DNA of 64,000 nt from Methyloceanibacter caenitepidi (lineage in GTDB: Bacteria > Pseudomonadota > Alphaproteobacteria > Rhizobiales > Methyloligellaceae). Below the pieces are notes generated by a model, which was given only the letters and a program-made list of their open reading frames with translations, made no database searches and had not been told where the DNA came from. Position 1 is the first letter of the stretch. Every line of letters starts with the position of its first letter. The stretch spans positions 310,001 through 374,000 of the forward strand of contig NZ_AP014648.1 in the NCBI RefSeq assembly GCF_000828475.1. The letters run 5' to 3'. Made by a program: the position numbers and the translations under genes. Shown piece after piece: positions 56,566 to 64,000 of the stretch.

Positions 56566-57480
56566 TCAGGCAAAAAGCAGCGACGACAATCTCTGCCGGC
56601 CGGAGGTCGTCGCCGGGTCCGATGGACCCCAGACCTCGAAGAACTGCACCAGTTGCTTCCGGGCGGCATCGTCGTTCCAGCTCCGGTTTTTGGCGACGAT
56701 GGACAGGAGCGCATCGAGTGCGCCGTACCGGTCGTCGGCCGCGTTGAGAGCCAGCGCCAGGTCGAACTGCACTTGGGGATCGTTTGGCGATTGCGCCGCT
56801 TTGGCCCGGAGGGCGTCCACGTCGCCGGCATCGTTCGATTTTCGCGCAAGGTCCAGGGCCGACTGGGCGGCGGCGATCGGGGCGCTGTCGGCCTTGCCCG
56901 CGGGCGCCAGCGCAAGGGTCTGTTCCGCACGCTCGAGATCGCCCATCTTCACGTAGCATTTCGCGAGACCGGCCAGCGCCTCCATGTTCTCCGGCTCGTC
57001 CTGCATGAGCTGACCGAAGATCTGTGCGGCGGCATTGACGTCGCCGGCATCGAGTGCGGCCGTGGCTGTCTCGATATCGGCGGCGGTTCCAACCGTCTCG
57101 CCCACGAGCCGCGCGATGAAGGCATTGATCTGCGATTCGGGCAGCGCTCCCATGAAGCCGTCCACTGGACGCCCTTCCTTGAAAGCGAACACGGCGGGGA
57201 TGGACTGGACGCCCATCTGCCCCGGAATTTCGGGATGCTCGTCGATGTTCATCTTGACGAGGGCAACGGCGCCTTTGGAAGCGCGCACCGCTTTCTCGAG
57301 AACGGGTGTGAGCTGTTTGCAGGGGCCGCACCACGGCGCCCAGAAATCCACCAGCACAGGCCGGTCGCGCGAGGCCTCGACAACATCGCGCATGAAGTCT
57401 TGGGTGGTGGTGTTCTTGATGGCCTCACCGCCTGGGGCGCCATCGCCCTCGGCACCGAGGATCGGGGTGTCCATACTCAT
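56566..57480 (-). CDS. CnoX-like chaperedoxin (thioredoxin plus TPR)
   Basis: 304 residues: thioredoxin domain (about 25-130) with VDFWAPWCGPCKQLTPVLEK and IPAVFAFKEGRPV, then helical TPR-like repeats ending in the YbbN/CnoX C-terminal region (DDRYGALDALLSIVAKNRSWNDDAARKQLVQFFE). Relatives protect proteins from bleach/oxidation and pass them to GroEL. Here the CGPC is intact. ATG at 57480 (MSMDTP) is chosen over the ORF's longer form. Confidence 0.88.
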   Translation of the reverse strand: MSMDTPILGAEGDGAPGGEAIKNTTTQDFMRDVVEASRDRPVLVDFWAPWCGPCKQLTPVLEKAVRASKGAVALVKMNIDEHPEIPGQMGVQSIPAVFAFKEGRPVDGFMGALPESQINAFIARLVGETVGTAADIETATAALDAGDVNAAAQIFGQLMQDEPENMEALAGLAKCYVKMGDLERAEQTLALAPAGKADSAPIAAAQSALDLARKSNDAGDVDALRAKAAQSPNDPQVQFDLALALNAADDRYGALDALLSIVAKNRSWNDDAARKQLVQFFEVWGPSDPATTSGRQRLSSLLFA

Positions 57481-57610
57481 TCTAGATTCCGTGGGCCGCA
57501 GCGAATGCGCGGTATCTTGCGGTTGTCTCACTCGCCCCGAAAGATGGGCCGTCCCAACGCATTTGGCAACCTTGGCGCCGGTACCCACGGACGTTCAGCC
57601 ATGCGCCGTG

Positions 57611-58105
57611 TCACTGAAGCGGCAGCACTTGCGGTTCGTGTCCGCAGGCCCGCATGAAGCGCAGGAGATCGGCCAGCGCGAGCCGGGTCGTGGCGCGGTT
57701 GTCGAGGGGATGGCAGTTCACTTCCGCGAACGCCATCAGGGCCTCGTCCACGACCACAGCGGCAAGGTCCTTCGATCCTTCGTTCATCAGCGCCAGCGCC
57801 GTCACCGAGCCCGGCTCGACCCCGAGCACGGCTCTCATCTGCTCAGGTCTACCGAAGCTGAAACGGCCGAGCCCGAGCTTTTTGGCCAAGGCTTTGAGGT
57901 CCACTGTCGTGTCTTCCTTGGCCACGACCAGGACGAGTCGATTATCTTTGTCGCGCAAGAAGAGGTTCTTCGTATGGGCGCCCGGTATCGTGCCGCGCAG
58001 GGCCTGAGACTGTTCCACCGTGAACATGGCGTCGTGTTCGACGGTCGTGGACGCGATTCCGAGCGTGTCCAGATACGCAAAGAGCTTCGCGCGTGCTAAA
58101 TCCAT
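57611..58105 (-). CDS. ProXp-ala/YbaK-family aminoacyl-tRNA deacylase
   Basis: 164-residue trans-editing domain: TIPGAHTKNLFLRDKDNRLVLVVAKEDTTVDLK, with the Lys of the HTKNLFLRD core, and VTALALMNEGSKDLAAVVVD. Such proteins hydrolyse mischarged Ala-tRNA(Pro). The exact subfamily is assigned from the HTKNLFLRD motif. Precedes the tRNA-Gly region. Confidence 0.88.
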   Translation of the reverse strand: MDLARAKLFAYLDTLGIASTTVEHDAMFTVEQSQALRGTIPGAHTKNLFLRDKDNRLVLVVAKEDTTVDLKALAKKLGLGRFSFGRPEQMRAVLGVEPGSVTALALMNEGSKDLAAVVVDEALMAFAEVNCHPLDNRATTRLALADLLRFMRACGHEPQVLPLQ

Positions 58106-58277
58106 TGCGTTTGCTGCCCGGTTCCTTTAATGGGAGCCCCTCATCGGGCCCAAACGGGGTCTGGCCGCGGCGCGGCGGGCGTCAGTAGACTTCCCCCGCG
58201 CGGTCGATTACAAGACCAGTTCGCGGCAAGTGACCACCCAGAGACTTGAATTTCAAGGATGCGCGGTGGTCTGGAGT

Positions 58278-58352
58278 GCGGGTGTAGCTCAGGGGTAGAG
58301 CACAACCTTGCCAAGGTTGGGGTCGTGGGTTCGAATCCCATCGCCCGCTCCA
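58278..58352 (+). tRNA. tRNA-Gly (anticodon GCC), CCA encoded
   Basis: 75 bases fold as a cloverleaf: acceptor GCGGGTG/CGCCCGC, D arm GCTC-loop-GAGC, anticodon stem CAACC/GGTTG with loop TTGCCAA (anticodon GCC), T arm GTGGG-TTCGAAT-CCCAT, and 3' TCCA. It lies in the 360-base gap between the deacylase gene and the L,D-transpeptidase gene; the rest of this gap (58106-58277 and 58353-58465) shows no gene. Confidence 0.97.
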
Positions 58353-58465
58353 TTTTCTCAAGAAGGCAAATGCGTAACAGCGCCCCACGGGCGCTTGCCC
58401 GCGCGGGTGCGTGAGCAGCCGACGCCGACGCGGTTGGGCCCCGGCGCGGCGTCCTTCGCTTCAAT

Positions 58466-60472
58466 CTAGAACTGGAAGAAACCGCGGCGCGGTGAAGCGC
58501 GGCGCGATGAATAGCGAGAGCGCGACCGTTCCCGCGTATAGCTGGGACGTTGTGCCGTCGAGCGCTTGCGCACCGCGCGGCTAGGCGTGGTGCTTGCCCG
58601 CTGTACCGCGGCGCCCTTGCTCGTATCCCAGACCAGGAAGTCCGCTCCCTTCGGGAGCGCCGCCGAGTTGATGGCCGTATCGGCCACGATCAGCGACGAG
58701 CCGGGAGTCAGCCGCTCGGAGATGCGCTGGCGCACATCGTCCGGGATGGTGATGCGGTCGAGCACCGATTCCGCCGTCTCCTCGTCATTCAGGCTGATGG
58801 CGGTCCACTCGGCCTGCTTCGCGCCAGGCTCGAAATGCATGATCGTGAAGAGATGCGTGCCGAGCGGCTTATCCGGATTGGAGAAGCTGACCGGTGTCGA
58901 AAACACGCTTGCGAATTTCTGCCGAACGAAAAGCTGGCCCTCCGCGGGCTCCTCCTTGCCGGCCACTTCGTAGATTTTCTTGATGACGTCGTCGGTGAAC
59001 GCGCCGGTGACAGGCATCTCGTTGTCTTCCTGAAATGCCTTGAGGGCACGGATCGTAGCCGACCCGCGCGTGCCGTCGAAATTCTGCCGCTCCAGATAGC
59101 CCATGTCGGACAGCATGTACTGAACGTCGACCGTGCGGTCGCGCGTCGTCCGGCGCGTCACAAGGATACGCAGCGGCTCCTGAGAGATCGGGTCGGCGGC
59201 CTCGACCGCCGCGGCGCGGGCGCCGGCCTTCAAACGCGAGGTCATCGCGGACGGCCGCTCCAGCGGCAGCGGCGGATGGTCGTTCACGCCGAGGACGGAA
59301 AGAGACACCGTCACGGGCTGCTGCGCTGCGGCCTCCAAGGTGCCGGCGGTCACGGTCGGCGTCGAGTCCGTCGCAGGCATGCTCTGCGATGCCGATTCGC
59401 TGACGAGGTCTGCAATCGGATCGCTGTCTTTCGACTGCGGCTCGATTTCCTCCGCAGCGCCGACCGGCTCCTTGGTCGCTGCCGTCTTGTCCGCAGGCCC
59501 CAGCCGATCCTGGCCCTTGGGCCCCTCGCGGTCCAGCAGACGATCCTGATGCTTCATGAAGTCGTCGGTCGTCTCGACGGCGGCAATCTCCGCACCTGCC
59601 ATCGCGTTGCCGGACACGTCGTCACCAACCTTGGCAGGGCTCTTGGCGGCGACAGCATGCGCACCGCTGCCCACAAACGGAGCGGCACTCGGGTCGATGG
59701 CATGGTGGCTCGTGTCGTCCAGGCTATGCGGCGTCTCGAAGCCTTCGGCCTGCATGGTGCTTTCGGCCTGCGGGATCGAACCCGTCGTCTCCGGCACCAG
59801 TGCCAGCTTCGCCGCCGCCTTGCCCGCGGTCGGCGCCGGCGTGACGGCGGTCGCCTTGGCGAAGACGACGGGTAGACGGAACGGCCGCTCCGGCGTCGTT
59901 TCGTTGCTCGACTTGCGCATGGGCTTGGCGGCCGGTGCGGTCTGGGTGAGGAGCTCCGGCGGCATTGGCGGCGGTAGCGGCTGGAACAGCGCCGGATGCG
60001 AAATCGGCTTCGGCTCCACGGCGCTGTGCGCAACGACGACCTGCGCGCCGACTTGCGTCATGGAAAACAGCTTGGGCGCAAAGGAGTAGGGCAGCCGGAT
60101 ACACCCATGGGAGGCGGGGTATCCGGGCACGACGCCCGCATGAAGGGCGGTGCCGGACCACGTCAGGCGCTGCATCCAAGGCATGGGCGCGCCGTTGTAG
60201 AGGTTCGAATAGTGGCGGCGACGTTTCTCGAGGATGCTGTAGACGCCGGCCTTGGTCGAATGGCCGCGCTTGCCGGTCGACACGGCTGTAGTTGTCACCA
60301 CCGACGTGCCGCGGAAGATCGTCGCTCTCTGGTTCGGCAACGACACGACAATGGTCATCGGATCGTCGGCATTGGCCGGTGCGCCTTCCTCGGCCGCGGC
60401 CGGCGCAGCCCAAAGGGCCGCCGCAAACAGCGCAGCGCTGGAAACGCTCGATAATCTCATAAGGGTCCGCAT
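58466..60472 (-). CDS. L,D-transpeptidase with peptidoglycan-binding domain and Arg/Ser tail
   Basis: About 668 residues. Signal peptide; YkuD domain at about 38-150 with HAGVVPGYPASHGCIRLP (catalytic His and Cys); a long low-complexity Pro/Ala/Ser linker to about residue 420; a peptidoglycan-binding-like helix region (LSDMGYLERQNFDGTRGSATIRALKAFQEDNEMPVTGAF); then another domain; and a last 45 residues very rich in Arg and Ser. ATG at 60472 places the signal peptide at the N-terminus; a longer frame starts at 60535. Probably crosslinks peptidoglycan or anchors proteins in the periplasm. Confidence 0.88.
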   Translation of the reverse strand: MRTLMRLSSVSSAALFAAALWAAPAAAEEGAPANADDPMTIVVSLPNQRATIFRGTSVVTTTAVSTGKRGHSTKAGVYSILEKRRRHYSNLYNGAPMPWMQRLTWSGTALHAGVVPGYPASHGCIRLPYSFAPKLFSMTQVGAQVVVAHSAVEPKPISHPALFQPLPPPMPPELLTQTAPAAKPMRKSSNETTPERPFRLPVVFAKATAVTPAPTAGKAAAKLALVPETTGSIPQAESTMQAEGFETPHSLDDTSHHAIDPSAAPFVGSGAHAVAAKSPAKVGDDVSGNAMAGAEIAAVETTDDFMKHQDRLLDREGPKGQDRLGPADKTAATKEPVGAAEEIEPQSKDSDPIADLVSESASQSMPATDSTPTVTAGTLEAAAQQPVTVSLSVLGVNDHPPLPLERPSAMTSRLKAGARAAAVEAADPISQEPLRILVTRRTTRDRTVDVQYMLSDMGYLERQNFDGTRGSATIRALKAFQEDNEMPVTGAFTDDVIKKIYEVAGKEEPAEGQLFVRQKFASVFSTPVSFSNPDKPLGTHLFTIMHFEPGAKQAEWTAISLNDEETAESVLDRITIPDDVRQRISERLTPGSSLIVADTAINSAALPKGADFLVWDTSKGAAVQRASTTPSRAVRKRSTAQRPSYTRERSRSRYSSRRASPRRGFFQF

Positions 60473-60893
60473 CTTGGCGCCTGCCCGTCTGTTCCAGGTC
60501 TTACGCCTACGCAACACCGCTACTGCACCCATCAAGAGCCCCCAAAACGACTCGCGAATCAGCCTAAAAGAGGCCTTGCAGTTTGACTAGCAAAGCCTTC
60601 GGATTGGCTAACGCCCACCAAAGCGTGTCGAACGGAAGTTCCTCGCCCACCCTTGTGGAAAAAACGTTGACCTGACGCACAGTTACTTTGTGTGTGCGCT
60701 GCAAAAAGGGAAGAGACACCTGCGCCCTTGCAGGCCCCGCAACAACAGAAAGTTGCCCGCTGTCTCATTCGCGCAACACCAAAACCGGGCGCGACGCCTT
60801 GTGATCTGCTAATCGGCGCCGCGAAACTGCTTGTCAGCCTCCGGGGCTGCCACTACACGAGTCTGCAGAGGGATCGCTCGAAAGGACATCGTC
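60473..60893. other. intergenic region between L,D-transpeptidase and lemA
   Basis: 420 bases between divergent genes. TTGACT at about 60583 with GGCTAA 17 bases on is a weak promoter possibility for the plus strand; TTGACC near 60668 has no good -10. No hairpin, repeat or RNA gene recognised, and the short frames across it are not convincing. Confidence 0.3.
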
Positions 60894-61505
60894 ATGCAGG
60901 CCTTGGCGCGGATTTGGAACGGGCCCGTCGGCCGGATCGGACTCCTGTCGCTGGTGGCGGCGATGCTGGCCGGTTGCGGCATCAACACCATCCCGACGCT
61001 GGATGAGCGTGCACAAGCCGCGTGGAGCGAAGTGCTCAACCAGTATCAGCGACGCGCCGATCTCATTCCGAACCTGGTCGAGACCGTGAAAGGCTTCGCC
61101 GAGCAGGAAAGCAAGGTCCTGACGGAGGTGATCGAAGCGCGGGCCAAGGCCACGCAGGTCCAGATCCCGAAAGACATCCTCACGAACAAGGAAGCCTTCG
61201 ACAAGTTCCAGGAGGCCCAGAACAACTTGTCCGGCGCGCTGGGCCGCCTGCTCGTCACCGTCGAGCGTTACCCCGACCTCAAGTCGAACCAGAACTTCCT
61301 GGCGCTGCAGTCGCAGCTCGAAGGAACGGAGAACAGGATCGCCATCGCGCGGCGCGACTACATCGCGGCGGTTCGGGACTACAACACCGAACTGCGGACC
61401 TTCCCCGGACGGTTGTGGCACATGATCCTGTATTCCAACCTGGAGCCGATGCAGAACTTCTCCGTGTCTGAGGGTGCGATGGATACGCCGAAGGTCGAGT
61501 TCTAG
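60894..61505 (+). CDS. LemA-family lipoprotein
   Basis: 203 residues. The N-terminal signal ends in the lipobox LAGCG, so the protein is probably lipid-anchored. The LemA coiled-coil fold is shown by VLNQYQRRADLIPNLVETVKGFAEQE, LGRLLVTVERYPDLKSNQNFLALQSQLEGTENRI and ARRDYIAAVRDYN. Function of LemA is unclear, but it is usually next to TPM-domain proteins, as here (28-base gap). Confidence 0.92.
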   Translation: MQALARIWNGPVGRIGLLSLVAAMLAGCGINTIPTLDERAQAAWSEVLNQYQRRADLIPNLVETVKGFAEQESKVLTEVIEARAKATQVQIPKDILTNKEAFDKFQEAQNNLSGALGRLLVTVERYPDLKSNQNFLALQSQLEGTENRIAIARRDYIAAVRDYNTELRTFPGRLWHMILYSNLEPMQNFSVSEGAMDTPKVEF

Positions 61506-61533
61506 CGGGCCGATCCGTCAACGCGAGGGCTTT

Positions 61534-62310
61534 ATGGCCGGAATTTCGCACAGCCGGGCGGTGCCTCACGGTCTCGTTGGCGCGCTGACACTCGTCTTTT
61601 GTCTGGCCGTTTTGCTTCCGGCTGCCCTGGCGGAGCCGGAGTTCCCGGCGCTCACGGGGCGCGTCGTCGACAACGCCAATCTTCTCAGCCCTGCCGACGA
61701 GCAGGCGCTGACGGAGAAACTCAAGCAGCTCGAGGACAAAAGTTCGGACCAGCTGGTCGTCGTCACGCTGCCCTCGCTGCAGGGCTATACAATTGAAGAT
61801 TTCGGCTATCAGCTCGGTCGCCATTGGGGCATCGGCACGAAGGAACTCGACAACGGCGTCCTCCTGATCGTCGCGCCGAACGAGCGCAAAGTGCGTATCG
61901 AAGTCGGCTACGGGCTCGAGCCTATCCTCACCGATGCTCTGTCCCGGGTGATCATCGACAACGCGATCCTGCCCCGCTTCCGCAGCGGAGACTTTGCGGG
62001 CGGCATCAAGACTGGTGTGGAAGACATCAGCCTCGCGCTCACGGGCGACACGGCCGAGTTGGAACGGCGGGCCAGCGCGCGCCACGACGCGGATGAGGCG
62101 CCGATCGATTGGTTCACCGTCCTGTTCTACATCGCGATCTTCGTGTTGGTCATGTACCTGTCGAGCAAAGGCGTAGTCGTCGCGCCAGGCAGCGGCCGTG
62201 GCGGCCGGTCGGGCGGCGGCTATTCGGGCGGCGGTTGGAGCAGCGGCGGTGGTGGCTTCTCGGGCGGCGGCGGCGGTTTCGGCGGCGGTGGCTCCTCGGG
62301 AAGCTGGTAG
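61534..62310 (+). CDS. TPM-domain membrane protein with glycine-rich tail
   Basis: 258 residues: signal peptide (cleavage near ALA, residue 33), a TPM (YgcG) domain (about 38-180: PALTGRVVDNANLLSPADEQAL, QLGRHWGIGTKELDNGVLLIVAPNERKVRIEVGYGLEPILTD), a transmembrane helix (about 198-216), and a tail of Gly/Ser repeats ending in SSGSW. Such tails are normal for the family. Probably cotranscribed with lemA. Confidence 0.92.
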   Translation: MAGISHSRAVPHGLVGALTLVFCLAVLLPAALAEPEFPALTGRVVDNANLLSPADEQALTEKLKQLEDKSSDQLVVVTLPSLQGYTIEDFGYQLGRHWGIGTKELDNGVLLIVAPNERKVRIEVGYGLEPILTDALSRVIIDNAILPRFRSGDFAGGIKTGVEDISLALTGDTAELERRASARHDADEAPIDWFTVLFYIAIFVLVMYLSSKGVVVAPGSGRGGRSGGGYSGGGWSSGGGGFSGGGGGFGGGGSSGSW

Positions 62311-62315
62311 ACGGC

Positions 62316-63083
62316 CTAGTTCACGTAGAGATCGGCCAGAGCGGCGATGTTGTGTCCGCCGGTATCATCGGCATCGCTGGACAGCGCGATTGCCACAAGG
62401 CGCCCCGGCGGCCTTCCGAACGCGCGCCGGAAATCGTCCGCAAGGGCCGCACTCTCCTCGAACCATTTTTCCGCGGGGGCATCGGCCGGCTGTTTGACCA
62501 CGGCCCGTCCCCGCCCGTTGAAATAGGGCACGTTCACGAGCGTTCCGGGACGGCTCTGACCGCCCCACACATACATGAGGATATCGCCGCGCCCCGAGCG
62601 CAAGAGCGCCTTGAGGTCGGTGCGGCCGCTCACGTCACGCGGATCGACGAATGCGAAATAGACGGCGAGGAGCCGATCGTCGCCCCCCTTCCTCGACAGA
62701 TCCGTCGGGCCCACGCCAAGTGCCTTGCGCCAACGCCACGTCGCCGTCGTGGCGCCTGCGGCACTGGCCGGGAGGGGACGCCAAAGCAGCCCCGCGCCGC
62801 CGGCAGTTTCGACATGGACGGCATCGCCACCGCGTGCTGTGAAGCGTGCGGCGGGGCGTCCAGGGAAGCTGACCGCCTGCCAGCCCGCCGCCGCGAGGCT
62901 GGGCCCGAACGGTATGGCGAGTCCGGCCGCCATGCCGGGACCACGCGCCAGCACCGGCGGGATGAAGCCAACGAGGGTGGCACCCGCAAGTGCGGCCGCC
63001 GCTGTGGCGATGCGGGCCGGACGGAACGGGTCAACGAGGCCAAGAAAACCGGGCCGGAGCGACCCGAAGGAACGATTCAGCAT
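62316..63083 (-). CDS. DUF3047 exported protein
   Basis: 255 residues with an N-terminal hydrophobic segment (signal or anchor, about 25-47) and a DUF3047 domain: ATTATWRWRKALGVGPTDLSRKGGDDRLLAVYFAF and LVNVPYFNGRGRAVVKQP. Function unknown. It sits on the opposite strand between two TPM genes, six bases from the end of the first. Confidence 0.8.
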   Translation of the reverse strand: MLNRSFGSLRPGFLGLVDPFRPARIATAAAALAGATLVGFIPPVLARGPGMAAGLAIPFGPSLAAAGWQAVSFPGRPAARFTARGGDAVHVETAGGAGLLWRPLPASAAGATTATWRWRKALGVGPTDLSRKGGDDRLLAVYFAFVDPRDVSGRTDLKALLRSGRGDILMYVWGGQSRPGTLVNVPYFNGRGRAVVKQPADAPAEKWFEESAALADDFRRAFGRPPGRLVAIALSSDADDTGGHNIAALADLYVN

Positions 63084-63214
63084 GAACTACCCTCAAAGAC
63101 AGCGCTCGAAGCGCCCGGCAGTTGCCGGCCAGATTGCCGGTTCCAAAGCCTGCGATTCTCGCCATAGTGTGCCGGGCTGCGATCAGGCACGCCCGGACGC
63201 CAAGACCATACGCG

Positions 63215-63847
63215 ATGAAGCCCTTCACCCCTGATGAACATGCCGTGATTGCCGAAGCGATCTCGCGTGCCGAGCGCAGGACCAGCGGCGAAATTGTCAT
63301 CGTCTTCGCCGCGGCGTCGTCCGGATATTATTTCTTCGCGCTTTTATGCGCCGCCCTCCTCGCACTCGCGGTGCCGCTGCCCTTCATTCACCTCACGAAG
63401 TGGCCGATCGAATATGTGTATCTCACCCAGCTCGCGGTCTTCGCCGCCGGCGTGCTCCTGGTTCAATGGCCGGCTCTCCGCGTGGCGCTTGCCCCGGGGA
63501 GTCTCAAACGGCACCGCGCGCACTTGCGGGCACTCCAGCAGTTTCTGGCTCAGAACCTTCACACCACCAGGGGGCGCACCGGCGTTCTTGTGTATGTCTC
63601 CGACGCGGAACACTACGCGGAGGTGATTGCCGACAGCGGGATCTACGAGAAGGTGCCGCAGGGTGTCTGGGACGACTTGGTTGCAGACCTCACGGCGCAG
63701 ATCGGCCAAGGCGACCGCGTGCAAGGCTTGATGGCGGCGGCGGAACGATGCGGCGATATTCTGGCCGAACATTTTCCGCCCGAGCCGCTCGGTCAGGACG
63801 AACTGCCGAACCATCTGATCGTGCTCGACGCTGAGCGCTATGTCTGA
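63215..63847 (+). CDS. TPM-domain membrane protein, second copy
   Basis: 210 residues: hydrophilic N-terminus with a TPM-like start (HAVIAEAISRAERRTSGEIVIVF), two transmembrane helices (about 30-53 and 65-88), then the rest of the TPM domain (RTGVLVYVSDAEHYAEVIADSGIYEKVPQGVW). Unlike the copy at 61534 it has no signal peptide or Gly-rich tail. The stop overlaps the next gene by eight bases. Confidence 0.88.
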   Translation: MKPFTPDEHAVIAEAISRAERRTSGEIVIVFAAASSGYYFFALLCAALLALAVPLPFIHLTKWPIEYVYLTQLAVFAAGVLLVQWPALRVALAPGSLKRHRAHLRALQQFLAQNLHTTRGRTGVLVYVSDAEHYAEVIADSGIYEKVPQGVWDDLVADLTAQIGQGDRVQGLMAAAERCGDILAEHFPPEPLGQDELPNHLIVLDAERYV

Positions 63848-64000
63848 CGCCGCGCAGCCTGTCCGCAAACGCGGCTTGGTGGGGTGGGCCCTGTTCGACT
63901 GGGCCACGCAGCCCTATTACACGCTCGTCGTCACCTTTCTGTTCGCGCCCTATTTCGTGAACGGCTTCATGAGCGACCCCGCCCACGCCCAATCTCTCTG
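63840..64000 (+). CDS. MFS/UMF1-type permease (3' end beyond window)
   Basis: Only the first 53 residues are inside the window. GLVGWALFDWATQPYYTLVVTFLFAPYFV matches the start of UMF1/Atg22-like major-facilitator proteins. ATG at 63840 overlaps the TPM gene stop; substrate unknown. The gene runs off the right edge. Confidence 0.7.
   Translation, partial: MSDAAQPVRKRGLVGWALFDWATQPYYTLVVTFLFAPYFVNGFMSDPAHAQSL

Noticed and set aside
58141..58464. Minus-strand frames over the tRNA-Gly that contain MGFEPTTPTLARLCSTPEL or WDSNPRPQPWQG
   Set aside because: These are the well-known spurious proteins predicted antisense to tRNA genes; the plus strand folds into a perfect tRNA-Gly.

Overview
This window is a piece of a GC-rich alphaproteobacterial main chromosome. 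The gene order dapB-gpmA-nth, hisB-H-A-F-E opposite hslVU, timA-mltA-smr opposite secB, ppsR-maf-aroE-coaE-dnaQ opposite hemE-hemJ-rho, then mnmE-mnmG-rsmG-parA-parB-holA-lptE-leuS is typical of Hyphomicrobiales (Rhizobiales). A Hyphomicrobium/Methyloceanibacter-like lineage is my best guess. No phage, insertion sequence, integrase or CRISPR array was seen. Nearly all genes are core, and the least familiar part is about 15.5-18.9 kb.

Layout. 0-7 kb: a truncated GGDEF-EAL protein, dapB, gpmA, nth, a CysZ-like membrane protein and a PfkB kinase. 7-12.3 kb: a minus-strand histidine operon ending in coaA, with two small membrane proteins set between the his genes. 12.4-15.5 kb: a DUF2939 protein, hslV, hslU and an ATPase. 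15.5-18.9 kb: three exported proteins on the minus strand (a TPR protein, a 12-cysteine protein made of three repeats, and a periplasmic thioredoxin). 19-25.9 kb: smr, mltA, timA, secB, dnaQ, coaE, aroE, maf, ppsR. 25.9-26.3 kb: the candidate replication origin. Gene polarity flips here: minus to the left, plus to the right.

26.3-42 kb: hemE, hemJ, rho, mnmE, mnmG, rsmG, parA, parB, with at least three good parS-like palindromes in and around mnmE/mnmG, then pyrE, holA, lptE, leuS. 42-50 kb: a YggS protein, a leaderless L,D-transpeptidase, an OmpR-type regulator, xth, a structured small-RNA candidate with C-rich (anti-Shine-Dalgarno) loops, a LolA-family protein, ftsK and an aminotransferase. 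50-58 kb: amtB-glnK, tesB, a UbiH-type hydroxylase, gluQRS, Trm112, a LON-domain protein, a CnoX-like chaperedoxin and a ProXp-type deacylase. 58-64 kb: tRNA-Gly(GCC), a long L,D-transpeptidase with an Arg/Ser-rich tail, and a LemA/TPM/DUF3047/TPM membrane cluster, ending in a truncated MFS-type permease.

The items most worth a second look are the small-RNA candidate near 45.3-45.45 kb, the three-repeat four-cysteine protein beside its thioredoxin, and the in-frame TAG between timA and mltA. The oriC/parS region is also worth checking, although its general organisation is well known. All identifications come from reading motifs and gene order; no database search was run.
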